Source: BOG-908 sp964247675 (GTDB taxonomy: Bacteria > Pseudomonadota > Alphaproteobacteria > Acetobacterales > Acetobacteraceae). From it: a DNA stretch of 11,440 nucleotides. The notes beneath the pieces are model-generated. The model made no database searches. It was not told the DNA's origin and worked only from the letters and a program-made list of their open reading frames with translations. Of the stretch, positions 6,804-11,440 are shown in pieces (within the stretch, counting starts at the first letter, position 1; each line of letters opens with the position of its first letter). Where the stretch lies: positions 1 through 11,440 of the forward strand of contig CAXTVW010000109.1 in NCBI GenBank assembly GCA_964247675.1, in the 5' to 3' direction. The position numbers and the translations under genes are program-made.

Positions 6804-6943
6804 AAGCAAGAAAGGCCTTCTTTTTTGAAAAAAAGAAGCAAAAAACTTTTGCTTCCTGCGCTGGTTCAGCTGCCTTCTCCGGCTGCTGCAAGCGCAGGTC
6901 GCAAAAGTTTTTGATCCTTTTTCAAACAGAACTGCTTGCTTTC
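6804..6943. repeat. Paired inverted-repeat element R4, between two convergent exported-protein genes
   Basis: Left arm 6804-6850 is a near-consensus copy with the CTTC/GAAG hairpin. Right arm 6903-6943 is decayed and of the GTCC-type outer end (CTGCTTGC), with its hairpin disrupted (GATCCTTTTT then AAACAGAAC). The spacer has an exact 8-bp stem, CCTGCGCT (6855-6862) with AGCGCAGG (6891-6898), and a second stem CAGC/GCTG inside. On the plus strand this GC-rich stem is followed within a few bases by AAAAGTTTTTG, and on the minus strand by AAAAGTTTTTT, so it looks like a two-way intrinsic terminator. That would suit its convergent position. Confidence 0.88.
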
Positions 6944-6961
6944 TACATGTTGCCTTCGCGC

Positions 6962-8440
6962 TTAATGATTGAAGGTGTAGGCGTATAGCGTGCCGTTACC
7001 TGCGACATACAGGTGGCTGTTTGCCGCCAGTATCGTCTCGAAATGCCGCAGACCCTGCATGGCCTGACCACCGCCGGTGAAGACCGCGGTGCCGGTCATG
7101 GCATCGTAGCCGTGCAGCAGGTTGTCCCCTTCCGCGCCCACGGTCCACACCAGCGGATTGGCCGAACCGTTCGTCGTCGTCACGATTGGCGCGCCCGCGC
7201 CGTTCAGTGCCGCGCACCAGACCTCCTTGATCGGCGAGGTGCCTGAAGGTGCCACGGACAGCATGGTCAGGCTGCTGCCGCTGCAGTTGATGCCGTTTCC
7301 GTCGCGGAACACCACCATGGAAAGGCTGTCCGTGTTGTAGATGGCCGGCGCGGTGATGATCGCGCCGTTGGAGACCTTCTGCAGCGCGATCTGGCCACCT
7401 ACGCCGCCGAGGTTGCGGCGATCGATGAGGTAGGCGTTACCGTCCTTGCCGAAGGCGATCACGCGTGGGCTGGCATTTTCCCCGCCGGCCTGGAACGGCA
7501 GCGCTTCGGTGCCGCCCAGGTCCAGGTCGTCATTGTCCAGCATCAGCCAGTTGGTCGGCGTGAAGTAGTTCAGCTTGCTGGTGCTGTGGGCCACGCCACT
7601 TTTCAGCCGGATGATGCCCTCGCCGTCGCTCCAGGCGGAGGCGTTGGAGGTGTTGCCGGTGGTGACGAACACGGAGTAGCCGTCAGAGGCCGAGCCGCCC
7701 TGGGCCCATATGCCGCCGCGGTCTGCCCGCGTGCTCCACACGCCGGCGATGCTGGGCGTGGCGGACGGCGTCACCTGCACGACCATGCCGTGATAGTTGC
7801 CGCAATCGCCTGAGCGGCCGCCATAGGTGAAGTAGGCGGCGCCGTTGAAGAACAGCACCGCGCCGCGCTCGCCCTGGATGGTGGAGTCGAAAGTGACTCC
7901 CTTGGCGGCAAGCGCCGACTGGACGTCAAGCGGATAGCCGGGCTGCACGGCGCCGGTGGCGGCGGAGATCGCATAGATCTTGTGGCGCACCGTGCTCGAC
8001 GTGGTGCCGGTCACGGCGTCCAGGTAGATCAGGCCGGTCGCCGGGTCGATCGCCGGGGTGCCGGTGATGCCCTCGATGGGGATGTTGCCGCATTGCAGCT
8101 GGTTGCTGGCCGGGCCGGCCGGCAGCTGCGTGCTCCACGCCACCGCACCGCTGCTGGCGTTCAGCGCCTCGACAAAGTTGGTCTCGGTAGCGACGATGAC
8201 GTTGCCTACGGTTTGCGGGCTGGCCTGCCAGTAGAGCGGCTGGGCGTACACGTCGCCGGGGAAAGTACCGTTGAAGGCGGTATCCTGATGCATGCTGGCG
8301 GCCGAAACGGCCGTCAGGCCCGGAACGACGTACTCACCGTGGCGGTTGATGCTGTTGTGGTAGGTAGTGACGCTTGCCGCCGTGGCGCTGCCAGCGCCAA
8401 AGGCGAATGCCAGTGCGGCGGCTATTGGATACGGTCGCAT
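6962..8440 (-). CDS. Exported PQQ-like (pyrroloquinoline quinone repeat) beta-propeller protein
   Basis: The 492-residue protein starts with a signal peptide (MRPYPIAAALAFAFGAGSATA, cleavage about 21-22). It continues as repeated blade-like units of the PQQ-like beta-propeller type: VYAQPLYWQ, NVIVATETNFVEALNASSGA, GTPAIDPATGLIYLDAV, RHKIYAISAATG, ASPRVIAFGKDGNAYLIDRR, and a C-terminal LLHGYDAMTGTAVF and HLYVAGNGTLYAYTFN. Such propellers are used in secreted binding or scaffold proteins as well as quinoprotein dehydrogenases. The dehydrogenase signatures (for example the adjacent-Cys ring and the Trp-docking WDY-type motifs) are not evident, so I would not call it an enzyme. The start at 8438-8440 has GAGGAA about five bases upstream. 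It stands alone between a divergent oxidoreductase gene and the convergent small secreted gene. Confidence 0.82.
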   Translation of the reverse strand: MRPYPIAAALAFAFGAGSATAASVTTYHNSINRHGEYVVPGLTAVSAASMHQDTAFNGTFPGDVYAQPLYWQASPQTVGNVIVATETNFVEALNASSGAVAWSTQLPAGPASNQLQCGNIPIEGITGTPAIDPATGLIYLDAVTGTTSSTVRHKIYAISAATGAVQPGYPLDVQSALAAKGVTFDSTIQGERGAVLFFNGAAYFTYGGRSGDCGNYHGMVVQVTPSATPSIAGVWSTRADRGGIWAQGGSASDGYSVFVTTGNTSNASAWSDGEGIIRLKSGVAHSTSKLNYFTPTNWLMLDNDDLDLGGTEALPFQAGGENASPRVIAFGKDGNAYLIDRRNLGGVGGQIALQKVSNGAIITAPAIYNTDSLSMVVFRDGNGINCSGSSLTMLSVAPSGTSPIKEVWCAALNGAGAPIVTTTNGSANPLVWTVGAEGDNLLHGYDAMTGTAVFTGGGQAMQGLRHFETILAANSHLYVAGNGTLYAYTFNH

Positions 8441-8881
8441 GATGTTCCTCGCGTATTTTTCCGGGAGATAACACTTTTACTATCCTGGGTTGCAAGGAAA
8501 AACGCTGGAAGAAACCAGGGTCTCGTTTGCGGAAAGAAGAAGCGAGATTTCGGGCCCGGCCGCTAAGCCGCCTCGGGTATCCGGCGAGGTAGGCTGGTGC
8601 AAAAGCGAAATCACTGGCTCTTTTGCTGAGATAGAGGACTGGTTTTTTGCAATCTCCAGTTCAGATCGGGCACGCTCTTTCGTTCGAGATTATCAGCCAC
8701 CCCACTGCTGGACGGCGAGGCTCACAGTGCCGCCCTAACGGCAGGCGCGCTGCCGCGGCATGGCTGCCGTGGTTCGTCGGCGCCACCCTGGCTCTGGCGT
8801 TCTCGCGGGCGTTCGGCGAGAAGAAAACCCGTCCACCCCCGACGCACGCTAGCCACACTCACCTCATTCAGGAGCCAAAAA
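8441..8881. other. 441-base divergent intergenic region with several possible hairpins and no gene
   Basis: No convincing coding frame and no repeat arm is present; the short open frames here lack codon bias and good starts. Possible stems include GATTTCG (8546-8552) with CGAAATC (8606-8612), enclosing AGCC-CCTCG/CGAGG-GGCT (about 8566-8595); GCAAAAG (8599-8605) with CTTTTGC (8620-8626); a 7-bp stem 8636-8642 with 8656-8662; and CGGCAG (8739-8744) with CTGCCG (8750-8755). A weak leftward promoter for the propeller gene is conceivable (TTGCAA, then TGTTAT after 16 bases, minus strand, about 8464-8493). The region is most likely control DNA for both genes. A small RNA is possible but unsupported. 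Confidence 0.4.
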
Positions 8882-9889
8882 ATGCGCCTGTATCGCCTGC
8901 CGCAGCACACCGGCATCGACGACCTTACGCCAGGTGAGGCCGACACCCCGAAGCCGGGCCGCGGCCAGGTGCTGGTTCGCATGCGCGCGGCTTCCCTGAA
9001 CTTCCGTGACCTGGCAGTCGCGAGCGGCAAATACATGATGAGCAAGCTGCCACCGGACCTGGTGCCACTGTCCGACGGGGCAGGCGAGGTGGTGGAATTG
9101 GGCGAGGGCGTCTCCCGCGTCAAAGTAGGAGACCGTGTGGCCGGCATCTTCATGCAGAGCTGGATGGGCGGCGAGATGGAACCGGCCGACAGCGCCAGCG
9201 CCCTGGGCGGCGCGGTGGATGGCGTGCTGTCCGAATACGTGGTGTTTGACGAGCGCGGCCTGGTGCATATACCGGCGCATCTCTCCTACGAGCAGGCGGC
9301 TACCTTGCCTTGCGCGGCGGTCACGGCGTGGAACGCGCTGTTCGGGTTGCAACCGCTCATCCCCGGGCAGACCGTACTGGTGCTGGGCACAGGCGGCGTC
9401 TCGATATTCGCGTTGCAGTTCGCCCATGCGGCTGGCGCCAGGGTGATCGCCACCTCTTCCAGCGACGCGAAGCTGGAGCGGACGCGCGCGCTCGGCGCTT
9501 CGGACGGCGTGAACTACAAGGCCGAGCCGGAGTGGCAGGCGGCCGTCCGCAAGCTGACCGACGGGCGCGGCGTGGACCACGTGGTGGAGGTTGGCGGGCC
9601 AGGGACGATACAGCGCTCCGTGCAGGCCACGCGCGGTGGCGGGGTGGTGACACTGATAGGTGTGCTGACCCGCGGCACGCTGGATCCGCTCGCGGTGTTT
9701 GGCACCGGCTGCATCGTCCGGCCGATCTACGTGGGCTCGCGCCAGATGTTCGAGGCGATGAACCGGGCGATCTCGCTGCACAAGATAGAGCCGGTGGTGG
9801 ACCGGGTGTTTGCCTTCGAGGAGGCGCGAGAGGCTTACCGGCATCTAAAGGGCGCTACGCATGTGGGAAAAGTGGTGGTTCGGATATGA
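8882..9889 (+). CDS. MDR-superfamily NAD(P)-dependent oxidoreductase without catalytic zinc ligands
   Basis: The 335-residue protein matches the medium-chain dehydrogenase/reductase fold: a GroES-like N-terminal domain (about 1-150, with VLVRMRAASLNFRDLAVASG and DGAGEVVELGEGVSRVKVGDRVAG) and a Rossmann domain (about 155-300, LVLGTGGVSIFALQFAHAAG at 167-186, then VDHVVEVGGPGTI). At the place where zinc alcohol dehydrogenases have the catalytic Cys, this protein reads LNFRDL, and the four-Cys structural zinc lobe is absent. It therefore belongs with the zinc-independent MDR group (quinone-oxidoreductase/enoyl-reductase-like), even though automatic annotation often says zinc-type alcohol dehydrogenase. 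Ser-Ser-Ser (191-194 region) after the second Rossmann strand, with no acidic residue there, suggests NADPH. The substrate is unknown. The start has CAGGAG eight bases upstream (8868-8873). It ends just before element R5 and is followed by rodA. Confidence 0.88.
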   Translation: MRLYRLPQHTGIDDLTPGEADTPKPGRGQVLVRMRAASLNFRDLAVASGKYMMSKLPPDLVPLSDGAGEVVELGEGVSRVKVGDRVAGIFMQSWMGGEMEPADSASALGGAVDGVLSEYVVFDERGLVHIPAHLSYEQAATLPCAAVTAWNALFGLQPLIPGQTVLVLGTGGVSIFALQFAHAAGARVIATSSSDAKLERTRALGASDGVNYKAEPEWQAAVRKLTDGRGVDHVVEVGGPGTIQRSVQATRGGGVVTLIGVLTRGTLDPLAVFGTGCIVRPIYVGSRQMFEAMNRAISLHKIEPVVDRVFAFEEAREAYRHLKGATHVGKVVVRI

Positions 9890-9890
9890 A

Positions 9891-10020
9891 GGCAAGCAAG
9901 CCCTTCTTTTCTGAAGAAAAGAAGCAAAAGATTTTTGCGCCCTGTCGGCGGCTGGTGAAGCAGTCCGCGACAGCCGGGAAAAAGTCTTTTGCTTCTTTTC
10001 TTCAGAAAAGAAGGCCTTTC
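9891..10020. repeat. Paired inverted-repeat element R5, between the oxidoreductase gene and rodA
   Basis: Left arm 9891-9936 and right arm 9979-10020. Both arms carry the same hairpin variant, CTTCTTTTCT with AGAAAAGAAG (9903-9912/9915-9924 and 9992-10001/10004-10013), that is, a compensated T-to-C and A-to-G change from the common form. Both also share the altered inner segment CAAAAGA. The spacer holds CTGTCGGCGG (9942-9951) and CCGCGACAG (9965-9973), which pair with a one-base bulge. The element starts two bases after the oxidoreductase stop and ends eight bases before the rodA ATG. Confidence 0.93.
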
Positions 10021-10028
10021 TTTTTTCT

Positions 10029-11180
10029 ATGATCTCCGAACGTCGCCTTCTTCGCGCCGAGCCTGATTTCGGCCTGCTCACCAAATTTTGGCGCATCAAC
10101 TGGCTTTACGTGCTGCTGCTGTGTGCACTGGCCGGATGCGGTTATGTGGCACTCTACTCGGCCGGCGGTGGGCCGGAGCCGTATGCCTGGCGGCACGGAC
10201 TGCGGTTCGGGTTCAGCCTGGTGATGATGCTGTCGATAGCCATGCTGGACATCCGCTTTATCGCGAAGTTCTCCTGGCCGTTTTACGGACTTGCCCTAAT
10301 ACTGTTGGTGCTGGTGCTGAAAATGGGCCATGTGGGCAAGGGCGCGGAGCGCTGGCTGGATATTGGTCCGTTGCAGTTGCAGCCGAGCGAAATCATGAAG
10401 GTGGCGCTGGCTATGGCGCTGGCGTCCTGGTTCAACCGTGCAAGCTGGGCGCGCGTCGGAAACCCGTTTTTCCTGATTCTGCCGGCAGTGGCTGTGTTGT
10501 TGCCGGTCGGGCTGATCCTGAAGGAGCCGAACCTAGGCACGGCGTTCATCACCGGCGTGGTGGGGTTTTCCATCTTTGTGGGCGCCGGCATGCGTTTGTG
10601 GCAGATGGCGATGCTGGCGGTGCCGCTGCCGTTTCTCGCAGAGTTCGCCTACAAGCACTTACATGACTACCAGCGGGCGCGCATCACCACGTTCCTCAAT
10701 CCAGAGAGCGATCCGCTCGGTGCCGGCTACAACATCATTCAATCAAAAATCGCGCTCGGGTCAGGCGGGCTGTGGGGCAAGGGCTTCATGCAGGGAACCC
10801 AGGCGCATCTGAACTTCCTGCCGGAGAAGCAGACCGATTTTATTTTCTCCATCGTGGCGGAGGAGTGGGGGCTGATCGGCGCGCTGGCGCTCCTGTTGCT
10901 GCTGCTGACGATCATACTCGGCGGCATGCTGGTCGCACTGCGCTGCCGGCATCAATACGGCAAGCTGCTGGCGCTGGGCATTTCGGTGAACCTGTTCATG
11001 TACGTGTTCGTCAATGTGGCGATGGTGGTTGGGGCGATACCGGTAGGGGGCGTGCCGTTGCCACTGGTCAGTCATGGCGGGTCGGCGATGCTGACTGTGA
11101 TGTTTGCGATGGGGTTGTTGATGTCCGTACACGTGCATCGTGACGTGGTGTTTCCGGATCGGCGCGACGCGCTGGATTGA
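10029..11180 (+). CDS. rodA: RodA, SEDS-family peptidoglycan glycosyltransferase for cell elongation
   Basis: The 383-residue protein has about ten hydrophobic membrane segments. RodA polymerises lipid II into glycan strands in the elongation complex, working with a class B penicillin-binding protein (PBP2) and the MreBCD proteins. Family signatures are present: GKGAERWLDIGPLQLQPSEI (103-122), KEPNLGTA (165-172), GYNIIQSKIALGSGG (233-247), and HLNFLPEKQTDFIFSIVAEE (260-279) with the catalytic Asp at D270. Near the end, GVPLPLVSHGGSAM (341-354) has His where I would expect the Tyr of SYGG. ATG 10029 fits the family N-terminus, but there is no Shine-Dalgarno sequence at normal spacing because repeat R5 fills the space; the nearest GAAGG is 14 bases up. 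The usual neighbours mreBCD and mrdA are not in the window. Confidence 0.95.
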   Translation: MISERRLLRAEPDFGLLTKFWRINWLYVLLLCALAGCGYVALYSAGGGPEPYAWRHGLRFGFSLVMMLSIAMLDIRFIAKFSWPFYGLALILLVLVLKMGHVGKGAERWLDIGPLQLQPSEIMKVALAMALASWFNRASWARVGNPFFLILPAVAVLLPVGLILKEPNLGTAFITGVVGFSIFVGAGMRLWQMAMLAVPLPFLAEFAYKHLHDYQRARITTFLNPESDPLGAGYNIIQSKIALGSGGLWGKGFMQGTQAHLNFLPEKQTDFIFSIVAEEWGLIGALALLLLLLTIILGGMLVALRCRHQYGKLLALGISVNLFMYVFVNVAMVVGAIPVGGVPLPLVSHGGSAMLTVMFAMGLLMSVHVHRDVVFPDRRDALD

Positions 11181-11210
11181 AAGCCAGTGCTGCTGCTAGT
11201 GATTTGGAAA

Positions 11211-11363
11211 GCAAGCAAGCCTTCTTTTTTGAAAAAAAGAAGCAAAAAACTTTTACTTCCCCGCATCGTCAGCGCGTGCTCGTTCAAGAACAGCCGAACG
11301 TTGCAAATGCGTGGGAGGTAAAAGTTTTTTGGTCCTTTTTTTCAAAAAAGGACTGCTTGCTTC
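11211..11363. repeat. Paired inverted-repeat element R6, downstream of rodA
   Basis: Left arm 11211-11254 has the hairpin CTTCTTTTTT (11221-11230) with AAAAAAGAAG (11233-11242). Right arm 11320-11363 has GTCCTTTTTT (11332-11341) with AAAAAAGGAC (11344-11353), so four-base ends have changed together and pairing is kept. The spacer has ACTTCCCCGCAT (11255-11266) pairing with ATGCGTGGGAGGT (11307-11319) apart from a bulge, and inside it CGTTC (11281-11285) with GAACG (11296-11300). Thirty bases after the rodA stop, it is well placed to end that transcript. Nothing further is recognisable in 11364-11440. Confidence 0.94.
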
Positions 11364-11440
11364 TTAAGCAATGTGAGCGCCGGCTATGACAACGGTCCGC
11401 GTAAACCAAGGTGTGCTGCTTCTTTCACCAAGAGAAGTAA

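Noticed and set aside
8490..8738. 82-codon open frame beginning with TTG in the divergent gap
   Set aside because: It has no ribosome binding site, no recognisable family, and composition unlike the neighbouring genes.
1541..11363. CRISPR array or insertion sequence as the explanation of the repeats
   Set aside because: The repeats are kilobases apart, inverted in pairs, without regular spacers, and no transposase or cas gene is present.
11419..11437. CTTCT...AGAAG hairpin at the right edge as a further repeat arm
   Set aside because: It is short, lacks the inner and outer arm segments, and is cut by the window edge, so it cannot be assigned.

Overview
The window comes from a GC-rich alphaproteobacterium, most likely a member of the Acetobacteraceae. 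I infer this from the strong G/C third-position bias, the protein sequences (RibA with an extra N-terminal domain, a UbiH/Coq6-type hydroxylase, the glnK-amtB pair, RodA), and a family of A/T-rich inverted repeats between genes of a kind I recall, without being able to check, from acetic acid bacteria and relatives. There is no transposase, phage gene, CRISPR array, tRNA or rRNA. Most of the window is ordinary chromosome.

Layout from left to right. (1) On the minus strand, the 5' part of a YkuD-type L,D-transpeptidase gene (1-343, running off the left edge) follows ribA (368-1495, GTP cyclohydrolase II for riboflavin synthesis) by 24 bases, and both lie downstream of a UbiH/UbiF/Coq6-type flavin hydroxylase (1674-2891, ubiquinone synthesis). 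(2) On the plus strand are glnK (3198-3536) and amtB (3548-5032), a nitrogen-sensing PII protein and its ammonium transporter, with a likely sigma-54 promoter at 3124-3139. (3) An OmpR-family response regulator (5235-5936, minus) converges on amtB and has no kinase partner here. (4) Two probable exported proteins converge: a small unknown one (6204-6728, plus) and a PQQ-like beta-propeller protein (6962-8440, minus). (5) On the plus strand, an MDR-family oxidoreductase (8882-9889) is followed by rodA (10029-11180), the SEDS peptidoglycan polymerase of cell elongation.

The most notable content is the repeat family. Five paired elements lie at about 1541-1669, 2934-3115, 6804-6943, 9891-10020 and 11211-11363, and one solo arm at 5184-5229. 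Each arm of about 45 bases holds its own 10-bp hairpin. Two arms of an element are inverted copies of each other. They flank a spacer whose sequence differs between elements but which in every case can fold, usually through a GC-rich stem. Some arms carry base changes on both sides of the hairpin that keep it paired, which is direct evidence in this one window that the structure is selected or is maintained by copying. The two gene gaps without an element (5937-6203 and 8441-8881) both lie between divergent genes. The elements could be two-way terminators, RNA-processing or stability sites, or non-autonomous mobile repeats. The sequence alone does not decide between these.
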